Shown: in pieces, positions 5,986-13,037 of the stretch | How the letters are laid out: the number at the start of each line of letters is the position of its first letter | Position numbering within the stretch: position 1 is the first letter of the stretch | Assembly: GCA_900543455.1 (NCBI GenBank) | Contig: UQRR01000057.1 | Coordinates: 1-13,950, forward strand | Reading direction: 5' to 3' | Length of the DNA: 13,950 nt | DNA from: an uncultured Dialister sp. | GTDB taxonomy: Bacteria; Bacillota; Negativicutes; Veillonellales; Dialisteraceae | Position numbers and translations under genes: made by a program | The notes under the pieces: generated by a model | The model's input: only the letters and a program-made list of their open reading frames with translations | Database searches by the model: none | What the model was told of the DNA's origin: nothing

Positions 5986-7299
5986 AATCTTCCCCACCAT
6001 TCCTTCTTCGGTGATGGCGGTGATGCGGACCGGGTACATGAGGCCCCGCTCTACACCTTCACTACGGATGGTGACGCGGATGTATTCATCCGTGAGGCCT
6101 TCGTACCAGCCGTTCTTGACCTCTTCGGCGAGGACATGGACGACCTTGCCGAGGAACTGATCGCGGTAGTCCTTCGCGATGCCTTTTTCCAGCTCCTGTA
6201 CGCGATGAACACGCTCTTTTTTCAACTCATTCGAGACCTGATCCGGATAGGTCGCCGCCGGCGTACCGGTGCGCTGGGAGTACGGGAATACGTGAATACC
6301 GGAGAATCGGATCTCTTTCAATGTCTCCAGTGTTTCCTTGAAGTTTTCTTCCGTTTCTCCCGGGAAGCCGACGATGAGGTCTGTCGTCAGAGCAAGGCCC
6401 GGGATCTTATCGCGCAGTTCGGCGATCAGTGCCTTGTACTTGGCAAGGCGGTAATGGCGGTTCATCCCCTTCAGCACACTGTCGGAGCCTGACTGGATGG
6501 GAAGATGGAGGTGACGGCACACCTTCGGCTCATTCTGGATGATCCGGATCAGCTCTTCTGAAAGCTCGACGGACTCGATAGAGCCTAAGCGGATGCGGAG
6601 AAGCTCCGGAATCTTGACGAGCTCGGCGACAAGGCTGGAAAGGGACGTCCCGTCATGGAGATCCTTGCCATAGTTGCCAAGATGGATGCCTGTCAGCACG
6701 ACTTCACGATAGCCGCGAGCGACAAGCTTCCGGATCTCGGAAACGGCATCCTCCTGCTTTCTGGACTTCAGCTTGCCTCGCGCATAGGGGATGATGCAGA
6801 AGGTGCAGTAATTGTCGCAGCCTTCCTGCACTTTGATGAAGGCGCGGGTCTTGACCTCTCCTTCCGGATCGACCTCCATATTTTCGAAATCCTTCACCTT
6901 CATGATGTCCACGACTTCGTTCAGCGGCTGCTCCGCCGTTCTCGCTTTCTCCACATACTCGACGATATGCGTGCGATTCTGGTGGCCGACGATGACATCG
7001 ACATCCCCCATCTTCTCGAAGACCTCCGGCGCAAGCTGGGCATAGCAGCCGGCGACAGCAATGATGGCATCCGGATGCGCGCGGCGGATGCGGCGCACCA
7101 TCTGGCGAGATTTTCTGTCACCGACGCTGGTGACAGAGCAGGTATTGATGACATAGACATCCGCGTCATCGCCCTCTGCCGGGCTGTACCCGTTCCGAAC
7201 GAAAAGGGTACGCATCGCGTCACTGTCATACTGGTTCACCTTGCAGCCAAGTGTGATGAAGGACACGGTTTTCTTCTGTGATAATTTTTTCTGTTCCAT
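5977..7299 (-). CDS. mtaB: tRNA (N6-threonylcarbamoyladenosine-37) methylthiotransferase
   Basis: This 440-residue radical-SAM methylthiotransferase adds a methylthio group to t6A37 in tRNAs reading ANN codons. The N-terminal UPF0004 domain supplies cysteines 19 (TLGCKVNQYDSD), 53 (NTCSVTSVGDRKSR) and 85 (AGCYAQLAP). The radical-SAM cluster motif is C161, C165, C168 in EGCDNYCTFCIIPYARG. A TRAM RNA-binding domain fills the end from about 375. The TLGCKVNQYDSD motif favours the MtaB subgroup over MiaB and RimO. The ATG at 7299 has no Shine-Dalgarno site, and an extended -10 ends only 7 nt before it, so the message may be leaderless. A GTG at codon 12 with a weak AGAAG site is an alternative start. 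The stop codon lies within a heptad repeat array. Confidence 0.94.
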   Translation of the reverse strand: MEQKKLSQKKTVSFITLGCKVNQYDSDAMRTLFVRNGYSPAEGDDADVYVINTCSVTSVGDRKSRQMVRRIRRAHPDAIIAVAGCYAQLAPEVFEKMGDVDVIVGHQNRTHIVEYVEKARTAEQPLNEVVDIMKVKDFENMEVDPEGEVKTRAFIKVQEGCDNYCTFCIIPYARGKLKSRKQEDAVSEIRKLVARGYREVVLTGIHLGNYGKDLHDGTSLSSLVAELVKIPELLRIRLGSIESVELSEELIRIIQNEPKVCRHLHLPIQSGSDSVLKGMNRHYRLAKYKALIAELRDKIPGLALTTDLIVGFPGETEENFKETLETLKEIRFSGIHVFPYSQRTGTPAATYPDQVSNELKKERVHRVQELEKGIAKDYRDQFLGKVVHVLAEEVKNGWYEGLTDEYIRVTIRSEGVERGLMYPVRITAITEEGMVGKIEN

Positions 7300-7306
7300 G
7301 GCTTCT

Positions 7307-7314
7307 ATTATAGC
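7307..7314 (-). promoter_or_regulatory. Extended -10 promoter of mtaB
   Basis: The minus strand reads ATGCTATAATAG: a perfect TATAAT (7312-7307) preceded by the extended TGC motif. The -35 region falls in the T tract of the upstream terminator and is poor. The predicted transcription start falls at or within a base or two of the mtaB ATG. Confidence 0.7.
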
Positions 7315-7320
7315 ATAGGA

Positions 7321-7358
7321 AAATAAAAAAGAGCACCCGACTTTAGTCGGGGCTCTTT
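7321..7358 (-). terminator. Terminator at the end of the der-plsY-gpsA transcript
   Basis: On the minus strand, arms 7358-7346 and 7341-7328 pair over 13 bp with one bulged base and a TAAA loop, followed by TTTTTTATTTT. It lies about 250 nt after the gpsA stop and about 25 nt before mtaB. It therefore closes the der-plsY-gpsA transcript just before the mtaB -10 element. Confidence 0.88.
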
Positions 7359-7365
7359 GAGGGGG

Positions 7366-7407
7366 AAGGTTCAGGGTTAGTCCGTAGGGCGTGCCGTCCC
7401 TTGATTG
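7366..7407. repeat. GGTTCAGGGTTAG module, copy 1
   Basis: This stretch recurs at 12949-12990 with a few substitutions: AAGGTTCAGGGTTAG, then YCCGTRGGGCGYGCCGTCC, then YTTGATT. In both places it is the part of the composite gap nearest the next downstream gene's promoter on the minus strand. It is rich in GC palindromes (GGCGCGCC-like) but does not encode a recognisable product. Confidence 0.75.
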
Positions 7408-7430
7408 TGTTTGAAATCTTTGCTCTCTAA

Positions 7431-7454
7431 GTTAGAAGTGAGGAGTGAGGAGTG
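7431..7454. repeat. Short heptad tract
   Basis: Units GTTAGAA, GTGAGGA, GTGAGGA and a partial GTG continue the 7-base period seen elsewhere. It lies directly next to the GCGGCGC hairpin module in the gpsA-mtaB gap. Confidence 0.6.
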
Positions 7455-7459
7455 CTGGT

Positions 7460-7486
7460 GCGGCGCATAAAAATCAGAAGCGCCGC
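7460..7486. repeat. GCGGCGC hairpin module, copy 2
   Basis: Arms GCGGCGC (7460-7466) and GCGCCGC (7480-7486) enclose a 13-nt A-rich loop. The flanking CGGAGTATA and the following CGATGACCGAAAG segment match the copy at 13038-13065. Confidence 0.82.
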
Positions 7487-7545
7487 GGAGTATACATAGG
7501 GCGATGACCGAAAGAGGCATGTAAGTCACCAGTCACTTTGCGCCC

Positions 7546-7608
7546 CTAATCCCTAGTCACTAGTCACCAGTCACCAGTCACTAGCCACTAGCTACCAGTC
7601 CCTATTAC
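7546..7608. repeat. Nine-unit heptad array containing the gpsA stop codon
   Basis: Nine contiguous units: CTAATCC, CTAGTCA, CTAGTCA, CCAGTCA, CCAGTCA, CTAGCCA, CTAGCTA, CCAGTCC, CTATTAC. The gpsA stop codon (TAA on the minus strand, 7607-7605) lies inside the last unit, and a TAG follows it directly. On the minus strand nearly every unit contains TGA or TAG. Confidence 0.88.
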
Positions 7609-8615
7609 ATCGGATACGTCTCAGACTCCGCCTTCTTGGCGCGGCGCATGAGGGCTTCAAGAGCCTCCAATGCCGTGTGGTCACCATCGATCAGATGGCA
7701 GACCTCTTCCGTGATCGGCATATCGATATGCTCGCGGACAGCGATGTCATGCACCAGACGCGCTGTGCGGATGCCTTCTACGATCATGTTCGTGCCTTCC
7801 GTGATCTCCTTCGCCGTCTTGCCTTCTGCCATCATCATACCGGCAGTGTGGTTGCGACTGTGGACAGATGTGCAGGTGCAGACGAGATCTCCCATCCCGG
7901 AAAGGCCGAAGAAGGTCGTCATCTGTGCGCCGAAATGTACGCCGAAGCGGGTCATTTCGACCAGCCCGCGTGTCATGAGAGCGGCGCGGCTGTTATCACC
8001 GAGGCCGATGCCATCCAGCACGCCGCAGGCGAGCGCCATGATATTCTTCAGTGCGCCGCCGTACTCGACGCCTTTGATGTCATCGCTGCGATACACGCGG
8101 AAGACCGGGCTCATGAAAAGGTCCTGCACCACCTGCACCGCTTCCGGTACTTCGGAAGCGGCGACGGTCGCACACGGCAGCCCACGGCCGACTTCCTCGG
8201 CGTGGTTCGGCCCGGAGAGGACGACAATTTTTTTCGTGATGCCCTTCACCTTATCCGTGATGACCTCGGAAAGTCGATGACCGGCATGATCCGCAAGTCC
8301 CTTGGACGCACAGACGACGACGGTACCCTTCTCCAGCCACGGCACGAGACTTTCCGCCATGGCTTCGACTGCGTGCGACGGTGTACAGAGGATGACGCAG
8401 CCTGCCCCCTTCACCGCCGTCTCCAGACTGCTCGTGATCTTTACGTGGAGCGGGATGCGGCAGCCCGGAAGGTAGTTCGTATTTTCGCGGCTCTTCTGCA
8501 TTTCCTGCGCTGTTTTCGGATTTCTGCAGTACATGAAAAGATCATCATGCCGCGCTGCGAGGGAGATCATCATCGCTGTCCCCCAGCCGCCGGCACCTAT
8601 CATAGCTACTTTCAT
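7605..8615 (-). CDS. gpsA: Glycerol-3-phosphate dehydrogenase [NAD(P)+]
   Basis: This 336-residue cytoplasmic enzyme reduces dihydroxyacetone phosphate to sn-glycerol-3-phosphate, the backbone for membrane phospholipids. The N-terminal Rossmann fold has GAGGWG at 7-12. SKGL at 104-107, GPNHAEEV at 135-142 and the catalytic lysine region GGALKNIMALACG at 187-198 (Lys190) follow, then GLGDNSRAAL and the C-terminal helical domain. Length is typical. The ATG at 8615 lies 3 nt after the plsY stop, and its ribosome site (AGAGGT) overlaps that stop, so the two are translationally coupled. The product is the precursor used by the neighbouring PlsY, which explains the pairing. The stop codon is formed within a heptad repeat array. 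Confidence 0.97.
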   Translation of the reverse strand: MKVAMIGAGGWGTAMMISLAARHDDLFMYCRNPKTAQEMQKSRENTNYLPGCRIPLHVKITSSLETAVKGAGCVILCTPSHAVEAMAESLVPWLEKGTVVVCASKGLADHAGHRLSEVITDKVKGITKKIVVLSGPNHAEEVGRGLPCATVAASEVPEAVQVVQDLFMSPVFRVYRSDDIKGVEYGGALKNIMALACGVLDGIGLGDNSRAALMTRGLVEMTRFGVHFGAQMTTFFGLSGMGDLVCTCTSVHSRNHTAGMMMAEGKTAKEITEGTNMIVEGIRTARLVHDIAVREHIDMPITEEVCHLIDGDHTALEALEALMRRAKKAESETYPM

Positions 8616-8618
8616 CTG

Positions 8619-9203
8619 CTACCTCTTTTCCCGAGAAATCGGCTTCTCTTCTCCGCGAAGGAGCCGCCCGATATTGTCTTTATGCTTACCGATAATGATG
8701 ATAGCGGCAGCGGCAGCAAATGCCACATACTCGATCGGCTTATCCATGAAGAACATGACGATCGCTACGACCGGTGCTGCCACGATGGAGCCAAGGGATA
8801 CGATGTGCTTCCACTTGAAGATGGCAAGCCATACGAGGAAGGCCGCCAGCACTGCCGGAGCACAGATATAGGCGAAGGCTCCTACGCCGCAGGCGACGCC
8901 CTTGCCGCTCTTGAACTTCAGGAAAACGGACCAGTCATTGCCGACGATCGCAAAGATCGCACACGCAAGCACCAGCGTAGGATCCGGCATGCCCAGATGC
9001 ACCGCAAGGAATCCCTTCAAAAAATCACAGATAAAGACGGAAAGACCAGCGACGGCGCCCAGCTCACGATACGCATTCGTCGCTCCGATATTGCCGCTCC
9101 CCACCTTTTTCAGATTCACGCCATAAAATACACGTCCGATAATATATCCGCTTGGCACCGCGCCGATGAAGTACGCCAGCACGATCCAAACTATGCCATC
9201 CAT
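8619..9203 (-). CDS. plsY: Acyl-phosphate:glycerol-3-phosphate acyltransferase
   Basis: This 194-residue integral membrane enzyme transfers an acyl group from acyl-phosphate to glycerol-3-phosphate, making lysophosphatidic acid. The family motifs are PSGYIIGR (17-24), KKVGSGNIGATN (about 32-43) and the SGKGVACGVGA loop near the middle. Hydrophobic segments between them are consistent with about five membrane spans. The ATG at 9203 overlaps the der stop as TGATG, with AGAGG 4 nt upstream. A GTG one codon earlier would leave almost no spacing to the ribosome site, so I prefer the ATG. It is co-transcribed with der and gpsA. One loop reads GNDWSVFLKFKSGKG where GHxFPVFLKFKGGKG is more usual, a modest divergence. 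Confidence 0.96.
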   Translation of the reverse strand: MDGIVWIVLAYFIGAVPSGYIIGRVFYGVNLKKVGSGNIGATNAYRELGAVAGLSVFICDFLKGFLAVHLGMPDPTLVLACAIFAIVGNDWSVFLKFKSGKGVACGVGAFAYICAPAVLAAFLVWLAIFKWKHIVSLGSIVAAPVVAIVMFFMDKPIEYVAFAAAAAIIIIGKHKDNIGRLLRGEEKPISREKR

Positions 9204-10531
9204 CACGCCTCTTCACCATCCTTCTTGCTTCGTACCACGATGCGGATCGGCGTACCTTCGAAGCTGAAAGATTCACGCAGCCGGTTCTCGATGAAACGGA
9301 CATAAGAGAAATGAATGAGGTTCGCATCATTCACAAACATGACGAACGTCGGCGGACGGATCCCCACCTGCGTCATGTAGTAGATCTTCGCCACGCGGCC
9401 GGAATGTGCCGGCGGCGGATTCACCATCTTCGCATCTTCCAGAAGGTCATTCAGGACCGACGTCGGGATGCGCAGACTCTGCTGCTCAGCTACATTGTAA
9501 ATCATATCCCCGAGGCGATGGATGCGCTGCTTCGTCAGCGCCGAGCCGAAGAGCATCGGCACATAGGATGCAAAGGGCAGGCCATTCTTGATTTCCTTCT
9601 CGAATTCCACCATCGTATTCGTCTCTTTGGCGACCGCATCCCATTTGTTCACGAAAAGGAGCAGCCCCTTCCCTGCCTCGTGGATATAGCCGATGATCTT
9701 CTTATCCTGCTCCGTCAGCTTATCGACCGCATCCAGTACGAAAATCGCCACATCGCAGTTATCAATGGCACGGATAGAGCGGATGACACTGTATTTTTCC
9801 AGCGGTTCATCGATCTTGCTCTTCTTTCTCATACCCGCCGTATCGACCAAAATGAAGGTCTTTCCCTTGTAAGTCCAGAGAGAATCGACCGCATCTCGCG
9901 TCGTCCCCATTTCATCCGCCACAAGCGAGCGTTCATAGCCCAGAAGCGAATTGATCAAGGTAGACTTCCCGACATTCGGGCGTCCCACAATGGCGGTGCG
10001 GATGATATCTTCCGACTCCTCCTCCGTCTGCTCCGGGAAACCTTCCGTGATCCGGTCCAGAAGCTCGCCGAAAGAGAGACGGTTTACTGCGGAAATCCCG
10101 ATCGGATCCCCCAGCCCCAGCGAATAGAATTCGTATACATCCATCTCCTGATTCTCGCTGTCCACTTTATTGACAGCCACGACGACCGGTTTCCCCGTGC
10201 GGCGCAGAATCCCGGCGATGATCTCATCATCCGACGTCAGTCCGGCGCGTGCATCAAGCACGAAGAGGATCACATCCGCCTCTTCCATCGCCAGCTCCGC
10301 CTGCTGGCGGATGCCGCTGGAGATCTGGTCTTTCTCATTTCTAAACTCGATACCGCCGGTATCGATCAGGGTGAATTCACGGTTCAGCCATTTCACATCA
10401 CAATAGATGCGGTCACGGGTGACGCCCGGGATATCTTCTACGATGGACACGCGACGCTGCGCCAGCCCATTGATCAAGGTCGATTTGCCAACATTCGGCC
10501 GCCCGACGATGGCTACGAGAGGTTTACTCAT
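9203..10531 (-). CDS. der: Ribosome biogenesis GTPase Der (EngA)
   Basis: This 442-residue double GTPase is needed for 50S subunit maturation. G domain 1 has GRPNVGKS at 10-17, DTGG at 57-60 and NKVD at 121-124. An acidic linker (EQTEEESED, about 167-175) leads to G domain 2, with GRPNVGKS at 183-190, DTAG at 230-233 and NKWD at 295-298. A KH-like C-terminal domain follows. Length and order are standard. The ATG at 10531 is preceded by AGGAA with 7-nt spacing. It leads an operon with plsY and gpsA. Its promoter is about 290 nt upstream, and the leader between them is interrupted by a MITE-like element ending 35 nt before the start codon. Confidence 0.97.
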   Translation of the reverse strand: MSKPLVAIVGRPNVGKSTLINGLAQRRVSIVEDIPGVTRDRIYCDVKWLNREFTLIDTGGIEFRNEKDQISSGIRQQAELAMEEADVILFVLDARAGLTSDDEIIAGILRRTGKPVVVAVNKVDSENQEMDVYEFYSLGLGDPIGISAVNRLSFGELLDRITEGFPEQTEEESEDIIRTAIVGRPNVGKSTLINSLLGYERSLVADEMGTTRDAVDSLWTYKGKTFILVDTAGMRKKSKIDEPLEKYSVIRSIRAIDNCDVAIFVLDAVDKLTEQDKKIIGYIHEAGKGLLLFVNKWDAVAKETNTMVEFEKEIKNGLPFASYVPMLFGSALTKQRIHRLGDMIYNVAEQQSLRIPTSVLNDLLEDAKMVNPPPAHSGRVAKIYYMTQVGIRPPTFVMFVNDANLIHFSYVRFIENRLRESFSFEGTPIRIVVRSKKDGEEA

Positions 10532-10566
10532 GAGCCCATTCCTTTCTTTTCTATGGAAATCATATA

Positions 10567-10733
10567 TTAAGGAAACGCTGATTCAATCACAGAATCAGAT
10601 TTCATATGGATTTTTACACATAGTGTCGTCGACATTCTCCTTGAATAGCTCGCTATTCGCGTCCCCTGTCTCCTCGCTCTGTATAAAAATCCAAGAATAA
10701 AATCCGATAACGATTGAATCCGTGTTTCCTTAA
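10567..10733. mobile_element. MITE-like element in the der leader
   Basis: A 167-bp segment has perfect 10-bp terminal inverted repeats, TTAAGGAAAC and GTTTCCTTAA. Longer subterminal similarity runs inwards: CTGATTCAATC and TGGATTTTTA on one side against GATTGAATC and TAAAAATCCA on the other. The interior contains a GAATAGC-TC-GCTATTC hairpin and is too short for a transposase. TA flanks both ends, which would fit a TA-targeting transposase family (inference). A second copy starts at 13873. On the minus strand a 22-codon reading frame runs through one arm, probably a chance or relic frame. Confidence 0.82.
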
Positions 10734-10739
10734 CCAGGG

Positions 10740-10813
10740 AGCGCGCTCCTTTTCAGCTTCCTGCAGCCGACCCTCTCCAAAGAGAGAAGCAACACTATCC
10801 CATTTTCACTGTA
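10740..10813 (-). other. Distal part of the der leader with stacked hairpins
   Basis: Between the der promoter and the MITE the minus strand carries three short stems: CTCTC-TTTG-GAGAG, GCT-GCAGGA-AGC and the palindrome GGAGCGCGCTCC. The ATAGTGTTGC ... GAGAGGG sequence, starting soon after the expected transcription start, loosely resembles the beginning of a T-box leader. No specifier region or T-box core can be found before der. Confidence 0.25.
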
Positions 10814-10819
10814 CATAAA

Positions 10820-10848
10820 ATTGTATGATAGGCCAGAAGCAAAGTCAA
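10820..10848 (-). promoter_or_regulatory. Promoter of der-plsY-gpsA
   Basis: On the minus strand TTGACT (10848-10843) and TACAAT (10825-10820) are separated by 17 nt. Each hexamer differs from consensus at one position. Transcription would begin near 10813, giving a leader of about 280 nt that includes the MITE-like element. Confidence 0.75.
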
Positions 10849-10936
10849 GTAATCCCATACTTTTCACTTCGCGTCATGAGAGGATCTCCCAGAAGTCACC
10901 GGTGGCTATAACGATGGATACTCCCCATCTACGCCA

Positions 10937-10974
10937 AGAAAAAACCGCATTGCGCATCGGCGCAACGCGGTTTT
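10937..10974 (-). terminator. Terminator of ispH-rpsA
   Basis: Arms 10941-10955 and 10960-10974 pair over 15 bp with a 4-nt loop. The single irregular pair is a G-U wobble in the minus-strand RNA. The minus strand continues GGTTTTTTCTTGG. It starts 12 nt after the ispH-rpsA stop codon. Confidence 0.93.
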
Positions 10975-10986
10975 TATCATTTTCTC

Positions 10987-12873
10987 TTATTCAGCATCAT
11001 GAGCTGGTGCTTCGACGAGGGAGAAGGAGATTCTTCTGCGAGCTTCGTCGATGTTGATGATCTTGACTTTCAGATCATCGCCGACCTGGCAGATGTCGCC
11101 CGGTTTCTTGTTGTGGTCGTCGGTCATTTCATTGATGTGGAGCAGACCGGTGAGGCCGTCTTCGAGTTCAACGATAACGCCGAATTCCAGAATCTTGACG
11201 ACTTTAGCGTCTACGATGTCATCAGCAGCGTGGTTGGTGACAGCGGTTTCCCATGGATTCGGGAGGCAGTCTTTGTGAGAGAAGGAGATTCTCTGCTTTT
11301 CACGATCGAAGGATTTGATCTTGACGTCGATCACCTGATCTGGTTTGAGGACGTCTTCCACTTTGCCGATCTTCTTCCAGGAGATATCGGAGATGTGGAG
11401 CAGGCCTTCTACGCCATTGATGCCGATGAAAGCACCGTATGGCATGATCTTCTTGACAGTGCCCTGAAGAACGTCGCCGTTTTCATAAGCAGCTTCGATT
11501 TCATCCATTTCATTGTTTCTGGCATCTTCCAGTACTGCTTTGCGGGAGAGAACCAGTCTATTCTTAGCGCGGTCGACTTCGAGAATCTTAGCCGGGAATT
11601 TCTGTCCGACCAGGTTCTGCAGGGAGTGAACAAAGCGCAGGTCGCCCTGAGACAGCGGAATGAAGCCGCGGAGGGACTTCAGCTGAACGAGCAGACCAAC
11701 TTTGATGGCTTCGATGCCTTCGCATTCGACAGCTTCGCCTTTTTCGAAAGCTTCTTCAACAACATCCCAGTCAGCCAGACGGTCAACTTTGATCTTGGAT
11801 ACGTAAATGGTGCTGTCTTCTTTGACACCGCTGACGATTTGTACACGCAGTTTGTCGCCGACTTTGAGTTCATCTTTCAGAGATGCCGGTGCCGGGTATG
11901 CATATTCATGAGCCTGCAGTACAGCTTCTGTTTTGTAGCCGAAGGAAATATAGGCTTTGTCATCGAGTACGTCGACAACTTCCCCTTCTACTACACTGCC
12001 TTTATGCACGTCCAGGTTCATTTCTTCCTGTTCCAGCATTTCTTTCATGTTTTCCATAATAAAAACTACCTCCTCTATGATCCAGTCCGGTGTGGATGCA
12101 CCGGCGGTGATGCCAATCTTGTCCCGGGTTTGGAACCATTCAGATTTTAGTTCCTCTGCCGTTTCGATATGATGGACGCAGGCGCCTTCGCTCCTGCATA
12201 CGTCTGCCAGTCGGCTGGTATTAGCGCTGTTGCGCCCGCCGATGACAATCATCACATCTACTTTCCTCGCCAGCTCACGCGCCGCCTGCTGCCGCTGCAT
12301 GGTCGCATCACAAATGGATTTGTGAAGAAACACATGCGGGATCCGTTGCCGGATCGCCTGCACCAGCTGGTCAGCCAAAGCCACCGAAAATGTGGTCTGC
12401 GTGACGATATGCGCCTCTTCCATGACTGGAAGCCGGTCTACATCTTCGAGGGTTTCTACCTGGAAGGAATGACCCACTGCCCACTCCGCTACGCTCTTCA
12501 TTTCCGGGTGCTTCTTTTCACCGATGAGTACGACGGTCTTTCCATCAGCCACAAGGTCTTTGGTGATCTCCTGGTTTCTTTTGACGAAAGGGCACGTCGC
12601 GTCCATTAGGGCCAGATTTTTGCACTTGAGTTTATTATAGCACGAAGGGCCCACTCCGTGCGAGCGAATTATTACAGTTTCATCGGTCAAAGTATCCAAG
12701 TCTTCCACCGGATGCACGCCTTTTTCAGAAAGCCGGCCGACCACCTGCGGGTTGTGAATGATGGGACCGTAGGTAACGGCCTTAATGCCCGAATTTGCCG
12801 CATTTTCCGCGATTTTCATGGCTCTTTTCACGCCGTAGCAGAAGCCCATCACTTTCGATTTATAGATTTCCAT
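10987..12873 (-). CDS. ispH-rpsA: IspH (HMBPP reductase) - ribosomal protein S1 fusion
   Basis: A 628-residue fusion. Residues 1 to about 270 are 4-hydroxy-3-methylbut-2-enyl diphosphate reductase, the last step of the MEP isoprenoid pathway. It has the iron-sulfur cysteines in GFCYGVKRA (Cys12), DATCPFV and ICDATMQRQ, and the substrate motifs SHGVGP, GGRNSANTSRL and TAGASTP. From about 290 to 620 come four S1 RNA-binding domains (about 290-362, 378-445, 464-535, 551-618). This fusion is known in Clostridia and Negativicutes. I chose the ATG at 12873 (MEIYKSKVMGFC); an in-frame TTG at 12888 adds five residues, and neither has a strong ribosome site. Inside the gene, AGGAGG lies 11 nt before an in-frame ATG at 12057 (codon 273), just ahead of the first S1 domain. 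Separate S1 production is therefore possible. The gene ends in a strong terminator. Confidence 0.96.
   Translation of the reverse strand: MEIYKSKVMGFCYGVKRAMKIAENAANSGIKAVTYGPIIHNPQVVGRLSEKGVHPVEDLDTLTDETVIIRSHGVGPSCYNKLKCKNLALMDATCPFVKRNQEITKDLVADGKTVVLIGEKKHPEMKSVAEWAVGHSFQVETLEDVDRLPVMEEAHIVTQTTFSVALADQLVQAIRQRIPHVFLHKSICDATMQRQQAARELARKVDVMIVIGGRNSANTSRLADVCRSEGACVHHIETAEELKSEWFQTRDKIGITAGASTPDWIIEEVVFIMENMKEMLEQEEMNLDVHKGSVVEGEVVDVLDDKAYISFGYKTEAVLQAHEYAYPAPASLKDELKVGDKLRVQIVSGVKEDSTIYVSKIKVDRLADWDVVEEAFEKGEAVECEGIEAIKVGLLVQLKSLRGFIPLSQGDLRFVHSLQNLVGQKFPAKILEVDRAKNRLVLSRKAVLEDARNNEMDEIEAAYENGDVLQGTVKKIMPYGAFIGINGVEGLLHISDISWKKIGKVEDVLKPDQVIDVKIKSFDREKQRISFSHKDCLPNPWETAVTNHAADDIVDAKVVKILEFGVIVELEDGLTGLLHINEMTDDHNKKPGDICQVGDDLKVKIINIDEARRRISFSLVEAPAHDAE
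12057..12074 (-). promoter_or_regulatory. Possible internal translation start for free S1
   Basis: On the minus strand AGGAGG (12074-12069) is followed after 11 nt by an in-frame ATG (12057-12055) at the IspH-S1 junction. Initiation here would give a 356-residue protein starting MENMKEMLEQEE and holding all four S1 domains. The spacing is longer than ideal, and the GAGGAG could simply encode Glu-Glu, so this is a candidate only. Confidence 0.4.
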
Positions 12874-12913
12874 GATTTTGATTCTCAATTGAAGCGCCCG
12901 CTATAGAGCAGGC

Positions 12914-12938
12914 ATTATGTTTGAAATAGAAAAGTTCA
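12914..12938 (-). promoter_or_regulatory. Possible promoter of ispH-rpsA
   Basis: On the minus strand CATAAT (12919-12914) matches the -10 consensus at five of six positions, and a TTGA-type -35 (ATTGAA) lies about 15 nt upstream. The spacing is short and the -35 imperfect. It lies 41 nt before the ispH start, beyond the repeat modules. Confidence 0.4.
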
Positions 12939-12948
12939 ATAACGAGAT

Positions 12949-12990
12949 AAGGTTCAGGGTTAGCCCGTGGGGCGCGCCGTCCTTTGATTA
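12949..12990. repeat. GGTTCAGGGTTAG module, copy 2
   Basis: Closely matches 7366-7407 in the same orientation, with GC-rich CCCGTGGGGCGCGCCGTCC at its centre. It is followed by three further GGTTCA units with a 9-base period (13002-13028). Confidence 0.75.
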
Positions 12991-13001
12991 CATGCGAAAG
13001 A

Positions 13002-13028
13002 GGTTCAGCAGGTTCAAAGGGTTCAAAG
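13002..13028. repeat. GGTTCA units with 9-base period
   Basis: GGTTCAGCA, GGTTCAAAG and GGTTCAAAG follow each other. Related GGTTCT/GGTTCA units with 8- to 9-base spacing occur at 5697-5730 next to the equivalent GCGGCGC hairpin in another gap. Confidence 0.65.
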
Positions 13029-13037
13029 GAGGGTGGT

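Noticed and set aside
9204..9206. GTG start for plsY one codon upstream of the ATG
   Set aside because: The AGAGG ribosome site would be only 1 nt away, whereas the ATG forms the common TGATG overlap with the der stop and has workable spacing.
7677..9305. Very long open frame (542 codons) on the plus strand across gpsA, plsY and der
   Set aside because: It lies antisense to three well-recognised conserved genes, has no family resemblance and crosses two gene junctions. It is a by-product of the codon bias of the minus-strand genes. The same applies to the long plus-strand frames at 835-1971, 3097-4182, 9311-10570 and 10999-12150.
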